A DNA stretch of 64,000 nucleotides from Rhodanobacteraceae bacterium UBA703 (GTDB lineage Bacteria; Pseudomonadota; Gammaproteobacteria; Xanthomonadales; Rhodanobacteraceae). The notes beneath the pieces were generated by a model. That model was not told where the DNA came from. It did not search any database and was given only the letters and a program-made list of their open reading frames with translations. Below are positions 1 through 8,299 of this stretch, piece by piece. Position 1 is the stretch's first letter, and each line of letters starts with the position of its first letter. The stretch covers positions 4,386 through 68,385 of the forward strand of contig DBMH01000098.1 of assembly GCA_002297645.1 (NCBI GenBank). Direction: 5' to 3'. The translations under genes were made by a program, and so were the position numbers.

Positions 1-861
1 GCCGGCGGCGCCGGCACGCGGCTCCACCCGGCGACGCTGTCGGTCTCGAAGCAGCTGCTCCCGGTGTACGACAAGCCGATGATCTACTACCCGCTGTCCA
101 CGCTGATGCTGGCCGGCGTGCGCGAAGTGCTGGTCATCAACACGCCGCACGAGCAGGCGCTGTTCCAGCGGCTGCTCGGCGACGGTTCGCAGTGGGGCAT
201 GTCGATCCGCTACGCCGTGCAGCCGTCTCCGGACGGGCTGGCGCAGGCCTTCCTGATCGGACGCGACTTCGTCGACGGCAAGCCGAGCTGCCTGATCCTC
301 GGCGACAACATCTTCCACGGCCACGGCCTGACCGAGGCGCTGAAGAGCGCTTCCGCGCGCACGCACGGCGCGACCGTGTTCGGCTACTGGGTGCGCGACC
401 CGGAGCGCTACGGCGTGGCCGAGTTCGACGCGGAGGGCCGGGTCGTCGGCCTCGAGGAAAAACCGGAGCAGCCACGTTCGAGCTGGGCGGTAACGGGGCT
501 GTACTTCTACGACGGGCGCGTCTGCGATTTCGCCTCGACGCTGCAGCCGTCGCCGCGCGGCGAGCTGGAGATCACCGACCTCAACCGCCGCTATCTCGAC
601 GACGGTTCGCTGATGCTCGAGAAGCTCGGACGCGGCTATGCCTGGCTCGACACCGGCACGCACGAATCGCTGACGGAAGCCTCGAATTTCATCGAGACGA
701 TCGAGAACCGGCAGGGCCTGAAGGTCTGCTGCCCGGAGGAGATCGCGTTCGAGCGCGGATGGATCGACGCCGAGCAGGTCCTGCGCCTCGCGCAGCCGCT
801 GGCGAAGAACGGCTACGGCCAGTACCTCATGCGCAGGATCAAACAGGGCAGGACCTCGTGA
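1..861 (+). CDS. rfbA: Glucose-1-phosphate thymidylyltransferase, 5' end cut by window
   Basis: This enzyme makes dTDP-glucose from glucose-1-phosphate and dTTP, the first step of dTDP-L-rhamnose synthesis for LPS or exopolysaccharide. The frame is open from base 1 and starts inside the nucleotide-binding loop ([10 protein letters not shown]), so only about 6-8 N-terminal residues are missing. The conserved [11 protein letters not shown] segment, the LGDN metal/sugar site and EKP follow in order, and the length fits RmlA (about 290 aa). Its TGA overlaps the GTG start of rfbC, so the two are translationally coupled. The first in-frame ATG (base 64) lies inside the catalytic domain and is not the real start. 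Confidence 0.95.
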   Translation, partial: AGGAGTRLHPATLSVSKQLLPVYDKPMIYYPLSTLMLAGVREVLVINTPHEQALFQRLLGDGSQWGMSIRYAVQPSPDGLAQAFLIGRDFVDGKPSCLILGDNIFHGHGLTEALKSASARTHGATVFGYWVRDPERYGVAEFDAEGRVVGLEEKPEQPRSSWAVTGLYFYDGRVCDFASTLQPSPRGELEITDLNRRYLDDGSLMLEKLGRGYAWLDTGTHESLTEASNFIETIENRQGLKVCCPEEIAFERGWIDAEQVLRLAQPLAKNGYGQYLMRRIKQGRTS

Positions 862-1421
862 AGATCATCGAAACCGACCTCCCCGGCGTCGTCGTGGTCG
901 AGCCGACCGTGTTCGGCGACGCGCGCGGGTACTTCTACGAGAGCTTCAACGCGCGCAAGTTCGCCGAGGCCGGGCTGGACCTGCGCTTCGTGCAGTCGAA
1001 CGTCTCGCGCTCGGCGCACGGCGTGCTGCGCGGCCTGCACTACCAGTGGCCGAATCCGCAGGGCAAGTTCGTCAGCGTGCTCGAGGGCGAGGTCTACGAC
1101 GTCGCGGTCGACATCCGCGTCGGCTCGCCGACGTTCGGCCGCTGGGCCGCGGCGATCCTTTCCGCAGACAACAAGCGCCATTTCTGGATACCGGAAGGCT
1201 TCGCGCACGGGTTCGCCGTGCTGAGCGAGCATGCCACGTTCGCCTACCAGTGCACCGCGCTGTACGACGCGGCGGCCGACGCCGGCGTGCGATGGAACGA
1301 TGCGGCCATCGCGGTCGACTGGCCGATCGCGCAGCCCGCGCTGTCGGACAAGGACGCGAAGGCGCCGTTCCTGGCGGATATCCCGCGCGAGCGGTTGCCG
1401 GTGTACGCCGGGACGCGATAG
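858..1421 (+). CDS. rfbC: dTDP-4-dehydrorhamnose 3,5-epimerase
   Basis: This 187-residue cupin enzyme epimerises dTDP-4-keto-6-deoxyglucose at C3 and C5. The start is a GTG that shares bases with the rfbA stop (GTGA overlap); the protein then begins [16 protein letters not shown] as expected for the family. Conserved elements seen are [18 protein letters not shown] with the catalytic histidine, [17 protein letters not shown], and [11 protein letters not shown]. Length and motif order match RmlC throughout, with no sign of truncation. It lies between rfbA and the dioxygenase-like gene in a tight operon. Confidence 0.96.
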   Translation: MKIIETDLPGVVVVEPTVFGDARGYFYESFNARKFAEAGLDLRFVQSNVSRSAHGVLRGLHYQWPNPQGKFVSVLEGEVYDVAVDIRVGSPTFGRWAAAILSADNKRHFWIPEGFAHGFAVLSEHATFAYQCTALYDAAADAGVRWNDAAIAVDWPIAQPALSDKDAKAPFLADIPRERLPVYAGTR

Positions 1422-1446
1422 TGGCATGCCTCCGCAGGCGGCGTCC

Positions 1447-2130
1447 ATGAGCGACGCGCACAGCCGGTTCGAGGCGGACGGCTACATCGTGCTCGCCCCG
1501 GTCGTTGCGGGGCCGGTCTGCGACGCGCTGCTGCGCGCGTCGCAAGCGAGCCTGCGAGAGCGCCGCGCCGGATCGCGGCGGCTGCTCGAGGTGCCCGAGG
1601 TTTCCGATCTCGCGCGCCGCCTCCGCGACGAGCCCTCGCTCGATGGCCTGCTGCCGTCGTCGGCGATCGCCGTGCAGTGCACCCTGTTCTCGAAGCAGGC
1701 GGGCACGAACTGGTCCGTCGCGCCGCACCAGGACCTGAGCATCCCCGTCGCGTCGCGCGTTGATGCGGAAGGCTGGACGGGATGGTCGCGAAAGCAGGGA
1801 GCCTGGTTCGCGCAGCCCCCCGTGGACGTGCTGGACGCCATGATAGCGGTGCGGCTCCAGCTCGATCCCGCGGACGTCGGCGGCGGTCCCTTGCGCGTCG
1901 TGCCCGGTTCCCACAGGAGCGGGCGTCTCGACCCGGCCGCGTTCGCGCGGATGGAGTCCGAACGGATGCGGCCCTGCCTGGTCGAACGCGGCGGTGCGCT
2001 CGTGATGAAACCCTTGCTGGTGCATGCTTCGGGCAGGGCGACGGCCGCCACGGCGCGGCGCGTCCTGCATTTCCTCTACGGTCCCGCGCAACTGCCCGAC
2101 GGCGTGCGCTGGGCGAACGCCCTCCATTGA
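1447..2130 (+). CDS. Phytanoyl-CoA dioxygenase (PhyH)-like protein inside the rml operon
   Basis: A protein of about 227 residues with the look of a non-haem Fe(II)/2-oxoglutarate oxygenase. An H-x-D pair (VAPHQDLSIP) could give two iron ligands, a distal histidine sits in LLVHASGRA, and a following arginine (ARRVLHF) fits 2-oxoglutarate binding. GGGPLRVVPGSHRSG is the typical PhyH 'PGSH' turn. I chose the ATG at 1447 because AGGCGG lies about seven bases upstream; an ATG at 1426 is possible. The gene sits between rfbC and rfbD with gaps of 25 and 3 bases, so it is co-transcribed with rhamnose synthesis. Its substrate is unknown; hydroxylation of a polysaccharide or lipid component is a guess. 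Confidence 0.8.
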   Translation: MSDAHSRFEADGYIVLAPVVAGPVCDALLRASQASLRERRAGSRRLLEVPEVSDLARRLRDEPSLDGLLPSSAIAVQCTLFSKQAGTNWSVAPHQDLSIPVASRVDAEGWTGWSRKQGAWFAQPPVDVLDAMIAVRLQLDPADVGGGPLRVVPGSHRSGRLDPAAFARMESERMRPCLVERGGALVMKPLLVHASGRATAATARRVLHFLYGPAQLPDGVRWANALH

Positions 2131-2133
2131 ACG

Positions 2134-3084
2134 ATGAAACGGATACTGATCCTCGGAGCCAATGGCCAGGTCGGCCGCGAACTGCTCGATGCATCCAGGC
2201 CGCTCGGCGAGATCGTCGCGGCGACGCGCGACGGTGCGCTGGCGGACGGCACGCCCTGTTTGCGCGTCGACCTCGCCGACGCCGGTTCGCTGCGTGCTGC
2301 CCTGGAACACGCGCAGGCTGACGTGGTCGTCAATGCGGCCGCCTACACCGCAGTCGACCGCGCCGAGGACGAGCCGGAACTGGCCGATCGCGTCAACCAT
2401 CGAGCGGTCGGCGAGATCGGCGATTGGGCGAAATCGCACGGTGCGCTGGTCGTGCACTATTCGACCGACTACGTGTTCGATGGGAGCGGGTTCGACGGGA
2501 GCGGGTTCGACGGGGCCGGTACGCGCCCGTACCGCGAGGACGACGCGACCGCACCGCTCGGTGTCTACGGACACACGAAGCTCGCCGGCGAACACGCGCT
2601 CGCGGCCAGTGGCGCGGCTCACCTTGTCTTCCGCACGGCCTGGGTCTATGCGTCGCATGGACACAATTTCCTGCGCACGATGCTGCGGCTCGGCGCCGAA
2701 CGCGAGGAACTGCGCGTCGTCACCGACCAGGTCGGCGCGCCGACGCCGGCCCGCTGGATCGCGCGCACGACGGCGGCCGCGATCGCGCGGCGCGCGGCGA
2801 TGGAGGCGAAACCGGGCGGCGTATTCCATCTCGTCGCCGCGGGGCGATGCAGCTGGTTCGAGTTCGCCGAGGCGATCCTTCGCGGCGCGGCCGAACGCGG
2901 GCTGATCGTGCGCGTGCCGCGTATCGTGCCCATCGCGACGTCGGACTACCCCACGCGTGCGCGACGCCCGGCGTACTCGGTGCTGGACTGCGCGAGGCTC
3001 GAAAACGCATTCGGGCTAGAATTGGCGGATTGGCGCCTTGGCCTGGACGAGGTTCTCGGCGAGATCGCCGCGGGGTCCGGCTAG
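2134..3084 (+). CDS. rfbD: dTDP-4-dehydrorhamnose reductase
   Basis: This NAD(P)H-dependent SDR enzyme carries out the last step of dTDP-L-rhamnose synthesis. It opens with the Rossmann motif ILGANGQVGREL, followed by VVNAAAYTAVDRAE, the HYSTDYVFDG strand and the catalytic YGHTKLAGE (YxxxK). At 316 aa it is slightly longer than most RmlD proteins. The extra length includes a 15-bp tandem duplication (2482-2511) that gives GSGFDGSGFDGAG directly after the STDYVFDG motif. It starts three bases after the dioxygenase stop, so it probably depends on translational coupling. Confidence 0.95.
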   Translation: MKRILILGANGQVGRELLDASRPLGEIVAATRDGALADGTPCLRVDLADAGSLRAALEHAQADVVVNAAAYTAVDRAEDEPELADRVNHRAVGEIGDWAKSHGALVVHYSTDYVFDGSGFDGSGFDGAGTRPYREDDATAPLGVYGHTKLAGEHALAASGAAHLVFRTAWVYASHGHNFLRTMLRLGAEREELRVVTDQVGAPTPARWIARTTAAAIARRAAMEAKPGGVFHLVAAGRCSWFEFAEAILRGAAERGLIVRVPRIVPIATSDYPTRARRPAYSVLDCARLENAFGLELADWRLGLDEVLGEIAAGSG

Positions 3085-3104
3085 GGCTCCTGCTCCGCTT
3101 TCCC

Positions 3105-3376
3105 TGGTCCCGCTCGCGGGAGAAGGGCCGGACGAGGGGGATCGGAGGGAGGCGCTTCCTTCCGAAAACCCTCACCCGCGCCGGCGGCGCGACCTCTTCC
3201 GCGAGCGGGAGAGGCGACCGAAGGCCTTGGATGACCATGAAGCTTTGCCTTCTTCCGCTCGCGGCAGAAGGTGGCCCGAAGGGCCGGATGAGGGAATCGA
3301 AGCGAGGCGCCTCACTCCGATCGCCCTCACCCGTGCTTGCGGCGCGACCTCTTCCGCAAGCGGGAGAGGAAAAGCC
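3105..3376. repeat. Two diverged copies of a dispersed intergenic repeat before manC
   Basis: The 346-base gap between rfbD and manC holds two related units in tandem. Both contain CCCTCACCCG followed by GCGGCGCGACCTCTTCCGC (second unit nearly identical) and a GCGGGAGAGG end. Each also has a GGGCCGGA-GAGGG-type block. A looser relative with CTCACCCTCG and CGACGGGAGAG lies between purE and purK (about 62.4-62.5 kb). I see no convincing ORF here; the units look like a non-coding mobile repeat family able to form hairpins. Confidence 0.7.
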
Positions 3377-3430
3377 ATGCGGCGCGCATCCGGCGAAAAT
3401 GCCCTGGCGACAGGGAACGGAGAGTTGAGC

Positions 3431-4867
3431 ATGTTGGTACCCGTAATCCTTTCCGGCGGCGCAGGCACGCGGCTGTGGCCGGTGTCGCGCAGCGCCTATC
3501 CGAAGCCGTTCATGCGCATGGGCGACGGCGAGTCGCTGCTGCGCAAGACGCTCGACCGCGCGCTGCTTTGCGCCGACGGTGCGCCGGTGCTGACGGTGAC
3601 CGGCCGCGACTACTACTTCCTGACACGCGACGAGTACGCACAGCACGCGCAGGCCGATCTCGACCGCCTGCCGTTCCTGCTGGAGCCGGCCGGCCGCAAC
3701 ACGGCGCCGGCGGTGGTGCTGGCCGCGCTGCACGCGTGCGAGCACGTCGGTGCCGATGCGACGCTGCTGGTCCTGCCGGCCGACCACCTGATCCGCGACC
3801 TCGACGCCTTCGTCGCCGACGCGCGCCGGGCCGCGGCGCTGGCGCAGGACGGCTGGCTGGTCACCTTCGGCATCCGCCCGACGCATCCGGAAACCGGTTT
3901 CGGCTACGTCCGCATGGGCGAGGCGGTCCCCGGCCGCGAAGGGCGCGAGGTCGGCGCCTTCGTCGAGAAGCCGAGCCGCGAAGTCGCCGAGAGCTACGTC
4001 GCCTCGGGCGACTACGTGTGGAACTCGGGCATGTTCTGCTTCCGCGCGGACGCCTTGCTCGACGTCGCGGCAAAGGTCTGTCCGGACGTGTATGCCGCGG
4101 CTCAGGCCTGCCATGCGCACGCGACCAGCCACGAGAGCCCGGTCGAATTCGCGCGCGACGCGTTCCTCGCGCAGCCGGACATCTCGATCGACTACGCGAT
4201 CATGGAGCGCGCGCCCAAGGTCGCCGTCGTGCCCGCCACGTTCGACTGGAGCGACATCGGCTCCTGGAAGGCGATGAGCGATCTCGAAACCGAGGCCGAC
4301 GGCGACGGCAACCGCGTGCGCGGCCAGGCCATCGTCGTGGAGAGCGAGAACTGCTACATCCAGTCCGACACGCGCATGGTCGCCGCGGTCGGCGTGCAGG
4401 ATCTCGTCATCGTCGACACCGGCGACGCGGTGCTCGTCTCGCACCGCGAGCGCGCGCAGCAGGTCAAGCTCGTCGTCGAGCGGCTGCGCGCGGTCAACCA
4501 TGCCGCCGCCAGCGTGCACCAGACCGTGCATCGTCCGTGGGGCAGCTACACCGTGCTCGAGGACGCCGACGACTGCAAGGTCAAGCGCCTGACCGTGAAA
4601 CCGGGCCATGTGCTGTCGCTGCAGCTGCACCACCGCCGCAGCGAGCACTGGACCGTCGTCGAAGGCACCGCGAAGGTGCGCGTCGGCGAGCGCGAGTTCC
4701 TGCTCAACCGCAACGAGTCGACCTACATCCCGATGAACACCGTGCACCGGCTCGAGAATCCGACCGGGACCGACATCCACCTGATCGAGGTGCAGTGCGG
4801 CGACTACTTCGGCGAGGACGACATCGTGCGGCTCGAGGATCGCTACGGGCGCGCCAAGATCACCTGA
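3431..4867 (+). CDS. manC: Mannose-1-phosphate guanylyltransferase / mannose-6-phosphate isomerase
   Basis: A bifunctional 478-residue enzyme of the XanB/AlgA type that supplies GDP-mannose for LPS or exopolysaccharide. The N-terminal nucleotidyltransferase has the signature ILSGGAGTRLWPVSR, then EPAGRNTAPAV, FGYVRMGE and VEKPSRE. The C-terminal quarter is a type II phosphomannose-isomerase cupin: HRPWGSYTVLE, LHHRRSEHWTVVEGTAKV and NTVHRLENP. The ATG at 3431 was chosen because it immediately precedes the conserved VPVILSGG; the open frame further upstream is repeat sequence. It follows the rml genes, so deoxyhexose and mannose donors are made from one locus, as in Xanthomonas. Confidence 0.96.
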   Translation: MLVPVILSGGAGTRLWPVSRSAYPKPFMRMGDGESLLRKTLDRALLCADGAPVLTVTGRDYYFLTRDEYAQHAQADLDRLPFLLEPAGRNTAPAVVLAALHACEHVGADATLLVLPADHLIRDLDAFVADARRAAALAQDGWLVTFGIRPTHPETGFGYVRMGEAVPGREGREVGAFVEKPSREVAESYVASGDYVWNSGMFCFRADALLDVAAKVCPDVYAAAQACHAHATSHESPVEFARDAFLAQPDISIDYAIMERAPKVAVVPATFDWSDIGSWKAMSDLETEADGDGNRVRGQAIVVESENCYIQSDTRMVAAVGVQDLVIVDTGDAVLVSHRERAQQVKLVVERLRAVNHAAASVHQTVHRPWGSYTVLEDADDCKVKRLTVKPGHVLSLQLHHRRSEHWTVVEGTAKVRVGEREFLLNRNESTYIPMNTVHRLENPTGTDIHLIEVQCGDYFGEDDIVRLEDRYGRAKIT

Positions 4868-4889
4868 CAGCCCGCGCCAGCAGGCTGTC
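4866..4889 (+). terminator. Hairpin at the manC stop codon
   Basis: A perfect 7-bp stem (GACAGCC / GGCTGTC, 10-base loop) begins at the manC stop. No real T-run follows, so it may be an attenuating or 3'-protecting hairpin rather than a strong terminator. Confidence 0.4.
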
Positions 4890-4922
4890 GTTCAACCAGG
4901 AAGGGAGAGGGAGGGGGAAACG

Positions 4923-6920
4923 ATGAAGTGGATTTCGGTTGCGGTACTGGCGTTCGCGCCGATGCTCGCGGTAGCTGCGGACACGGCACAGGCGCCCGCC
5001 TCGGCGCCGGCCGTGGCGTCGACGGCGGTGCCGATCGAGGATTTCGCGCGCATGCCGCAGTTGTCGGCCATGGCGATCGCGCCGGGCGGCAAGTACCTCG
5101 CGGTCAAGATGCCGATCGACGACACCGTCATCGTCGTCGTCATCGACCGCGCCAGCGGCAAGCACAGTGCCAGCATCCGCGCTTCGGGCAACAACGTCGT
5201 CGACCAGTTCTGGTGGGTCAACGACACGCGCATCGTCGCCTCGGTCGCCGAGCAGCTCGGCGGCGTCGACAAGCCGCGCCCGAACGGGGAGCTGTACGCG
5301 ATCAACGCCGACGGCAGCGGCTCGACGCAATTGTTCGGCTATCGCGGCGCGCAGCAGGTCGGCTCGCGCATCCAGCGCGGTGCCGAGAAGCGCTACGCCA
5401 GCGCCTTCGTGATCGACACGATACCGGGCGACGACAAGAACATCCTGGTGCAGACGTTCGACTGGCAGAACAGCGAGAACGCGCCGCCGGCGGTCGAGCT
5501 GCTGGACGTGTACACCGGCAAGACGCGCCGCATCGGCGTCGGGCCGAAGGCCAACGCGTCGTTCGTGGCCGACCATCGCGGCAAGGTGCGCGTGGCATTG
5601 GCACCGGACGAGGACCTCAACAACGTGCTGTACGTGCGCGCCGGCGATGAAGGCGAATGGCGCGTCTTCAACGATCCGAAATCGAGCAAGGTGACCATGA
5701 CGCCGCGCCTGTTCGCGCGCGACAACCGTCATCTCTACCTGGACGCGTCGCGCCCGGGCAAGCCGGATGCGCTGTACCGGATCGACCTCGACGGCGATTC
5801 GAAGGAGCTCCTGTACGAAGGCGGCGCCGATCCCGGCGAACTGCTGCTGACGCCGGACCGCCAGGACGCCTACGGCGTGGTGACCTACGACGGCAAGACC
5901 GCGTTCCACGTCTTCGACGCGGCCTCGCCGCACGCGCGTCTCGCACTGGCGACGCAGAAAGCGTTCCCCGGACAGGTCGCGCTGTTCGGCAGCTTCGCCA
6001 ACGACGGCAAGTTCGGCCTCGTGCACGTCTTCAGCGACCGCAACCCGGGCGACTACTACCTGTTCGACACCGAGAAGAAGAACGCCGAGTACATCGGCAG
6101 CGCGCGCAAGTGGATCGAGCCCGAGCAGATGGCCGAGATGCAGCCGATCCGCTTCAAGGCACGCGACGGCGTCGAGCTCAACGGCTACCTGACCCTGCCG
6201 CGCGGCGGTGGCAAGAACCTGCCGCTGGTCGTGCACCCGCACGGCGGACCGCACGGCATCCGCGACGCGTGGGGCTTCGATCCGGACGTGCAGCTCCTCG
6301 CGAACCGCGGCTATGCGGTCCTGCAGCTGAACTTCCGCGGCTCGGGCGGCTACGGCGCGGACTTCCTGCGCGCGGGCTACCGGCAATGGGGCCTGGCGAT
6401 GCAGGACGACCTCACCGATGCGACGAACTGGGCCGTGCAGCAAGGGCACGCCGATCCGAAGCGCCTGTGCGTCTACGGTGCCAGTTACGGCGGTTATGCG
6501 GCGCTCGAAGGCGTCGTGCGCGAACCCGACCTGTATCGCTGCGCGATCGGCTACGTCGGCGTCTACGACCTCGGCCTGATGTATCGCGACGGCGACATTC
6601 CGAACAGCCTGTACGGCAAGCGCTATCTGCAGATGGTCCTCGGTACCGATCCGGCGGACATGCGCCGTCGTTCGCCGGCGGCGAACGTCGACAAGATCAA
6701 GGCATCGGTGATGCTGGTCGCGGGCGGGCGTGACGAACGCGTGCCGGTCTCGCAGGCCGACGCGCTGCGCAAGGCGCTCGACGGACGCAAGCATCCGTAC
6801 GAGTGGCTGCTCAAGGACAAGGAAGGACACGGTTTCTTCCGTCCGGAGAACAACGTCGAGCGCTACACGAAGATGCTCGGGTTCCTCGGTTCGAGCCTCG
6901 CGCCCGAAGCGGCGCACTGA
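4923..6920 (+). CDS. Exported S9 (prolyl oligopeptidase) family serine peptidase
   Basis: A 665-residue S9 peptidase. An N-terminal signal peptide (VAVLAFAPMLAVAADTAQA) predicts export. A long beta-propeller region comes next, then the alpha/beta-hydrolase domain from about residue 400. The nucleophile elbow GASYGGYAAL is near residue 520, the acid in GGRDERVP near 602 and the histidine in KEGHGFF near 635, giving an intact S-D-H triad in normal order. A purine-rich leader (GGAAGGGAGAGGGAGG) precedes the ATG. The family cleaves short peptides, often N-terminal dipeptides or acylated residues. With the second S9 peptidase and the POT transporter nearby it suggests peptide use; exact specificity cannot be told. 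Confidence 0.92.
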   Translation: MKWISVAVLAFAPMLAVAADTAQAPASAPAVASTAVPIEDFARMPQLSAMAIAPGGKYLAVKMPIDDTVIVVVIDRASGKHSASIRASGNNVVDQFWWVNDTRIVASVAEQLGGVDKPRPNGELYAINADGSGSTQLFGYRGAQQVGSRIQRGAEKRYASAFVIDTIPGDDKNILVQTFDWQNSENAPPAVELLDVYTGKTRRIGVGPKANASFVADHRGKVRVALAPDEDLNNVLYVRAGDEGEWRVFNDPKSSKVTMTPRLFARDNRHLYLDASRPGKPDALYRIDLDGDSKELLYEGGADPGELLLTPDRQDAYGVVTYDGKTAFHVFDAASPHARLALATQKAFPGQVALFGSFANDGKFGLVHVFSDRNPGDYYLFDTEKKNAEYIGSARKWIEPEQMAEMQPIRFKARDGVELNGYLTLPRGGGKNLPLVVHPHGGPHGIRDAWGFDPDVQLLANRGYAVLQLNFRGSGGYGADFLRAGYRQWGLAMQDDLTDATNWAVQQGHADPKRLCVYGASYGGYAALEGVVREPDLYRCAIGYVGVYDLGLMYRDGDIPNSLYGKRYLQMVLGTDPADMRRRSPAANVDKIKASVMLVAGGRDERVPVSQADALRKALDGRKHPYEWLLKDKEGHGFFRPENNVERYTKMLGFLGSSLAPEAAH

Positions 6921-6928
6921 GCCGGTGT

Positions 6929-6955
6929 CCGGGCGCCTCGCGACGGGGCGCCCGG
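6929..6955. terminator. Hairpin between convergent genes
   Basis: A perfect 9-bp inverted repeat (CCGGGCGCC / GGCGCCCGG, 9-base loop) fills most of the 39-base gap between the S9 peptidase and the convergent CSLREAI gene. Its position suits a shared bidirectional terminator, but there is no T-tract on either strand. Confidence 0.5.
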
Positions 6956-6959
6956 GCCG

Positions 6960-8207
6960 TCAGGCGGGCGGATCGAATCCGTTCGCGAAGATCACGTCGG
7001 AATATTCGAACGCGCCGATGTCCGCCGCCATGCCGGCCACGCGCGTGTATCCGGGGCCGCGCTGGTCGTATTCGAGGCTGTTGCGCAGGCCCGCGTCGAT
7101 GGCGCAGGGGCCGGGCCGCAACGGCACGGTGGGCGTCGGCCCGCCGTTGTCGGACAGCGTTCCCAGCGCCGGGAGGCAGGCGAGGGTGCCCCCGGGCAAC
7201 GTGACGCCGGAGGCCGCGGCGCGGACGAGGTTGCGGCTGCCGGAAACACTGATCGCCGCGGACGCGGCGATGTTCTGCTCGTACTTGCCGAGCACGTTGC
7301 CGGAAACCAGCGTGCTCGAGAGCGTGAGGCTGAGAGGCGCGTCGGCGAATATTCCGCCGCCGTTGGCCGTGCCGTAGGCGCGGTTCGATTCGATTGTGCT
7401 ATTGCCGATCACCGCGCTCAGCCCCGAGCCGAGCAGGATGCCGCCGCCGTTGCCTCGCGAATCGTTTCCCGAGACGGTGCTGTTGCGCATCTCGAAGCCG
7501 GTCGGCCGGTCGCTGATGCTCATGAACGCAATGCCGCCGCCACCGCCGGCGTGGCTGGAGTCGCCGGCGGAGTTGCCCGCGATCGTGCTGTCGCGGATGG
7601 CGATGTCGTACTTCGCCGCGATGCCGCCGCCGTTGCCTTGCGCCTGGTTGCCGCTGACGGTGCTCTGCAGCAGGGTCAGCGATTTCGTCGAGTAGATGCC
7701 GCCGCCGTTCTTCTGCGATCGGTTTCCGGACACCACGCTGTCGATCAGTGTCACGGATGCAGTGGCGAGGATCGCACCGCCGCCGCCGATGCCGGCAAGC
7801 GCGGGCATGGCACCGCCGGACAGCGTGACGTGCCGGAACGTGGTCGCCGCCGAGGGCCGGAACAGTCCGAACTCGGCCGCCGAGGCGTCGCGAACGATCC
7901 TCGTCCGCTGCGCCAGCGTTCCCTTGATCTCGACGGCGCGCGCGATGCCCAGGTAGCCCTGCGTCAGGGTGATGGTCGCGAACGGAATCGCGATGACGTC
8001 GTTGCTGCCGGAGCCGGCCACGCAGTTCGTGTCGGCCGGCACGGCCTGTTCGTTGTTGGCCCAGATCGCCTCGCGCAGCGAGCAGCGTCCGGAAACGTGC
8101 GTGTCGCCGTCCTGGTTGACGATGATGGTCGCGGCGCCCGCGCAGTCTCCAAGCGCAAGCGCGATGGCCGCGACCAGTGGTCCGGCACAAGAGGTCCGGC
8201 GGATCAT
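6960..8207 (-). CDS. Exported CSLREAI / choice-of-anchor Q beta-helix protein
   Basis: A 415-residue exported protein. The signal peptide (PLVAAIALALGDCAGAATI) is followed at about residue 43 by CSLREAIWANNEQ, the hallmark of the CSLREAI domain. The body is a run of parallel-beta-helix rungs with repeated S-T-V-S-G-N and N-G-G-G-I motifs. Near the C-terminus, CAIDAGLRNSLEYDQRG and DIGAFEY are the choice-of-anchor Q signature. It ends DVIFANGFDPPA, one of four related tails in this window. I chose the ATG at 8207, which gives a compact signal peptide; an upstream start adding about 11 residues is possible. The role is probably a surface or secreted protein; no enzymatic motif is visible. Confidence 0.85.
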   Translation of the reverse strand: MIRRTSCAGPLVAAIALALGDCAGAATIIVNQDGDTHVSGRCSLREAIWANNEQAVPADTNCVAGSGSNDVIAIPFATITLTQGYLGIARAVEIKGTLAQRTRIVRDASAAEFGLFRPSAATTFRHVTLSGGAMPALAGIGGGGAILATASVTLIDSVVSGNRSQKNGGGIYSTKSLTLLQSTVSGNQAQGNGGGIAAKYDIAIRDSTIAGNSAGDSSHAGGGGGIAFMSISDRPTGFEMRNSTVSGNDSRGNGGGILLGSGLSAVIGNSTIESNRAYGTANGGGIFADAPLSLTLSSTLVSGNVLGKYEQNIAASAAISVSGSRNLVRAAASGVTLPGGTLACLPALGTLSDNGGPTPTVPLRPGPCAIDAGLRNSLEYDQRGPGYTRVAGMAADIGAFEYSDVIFANGFDPPA

Positions 8208-8299
8208 CGATGCTCCTCCCCGAGCACAAGCGACCATGCTAGCGCCTCCGTCGCAGGGTTGCATCCGCGTCCGCACCCCGCTGGCGGATATCGGAGGCC

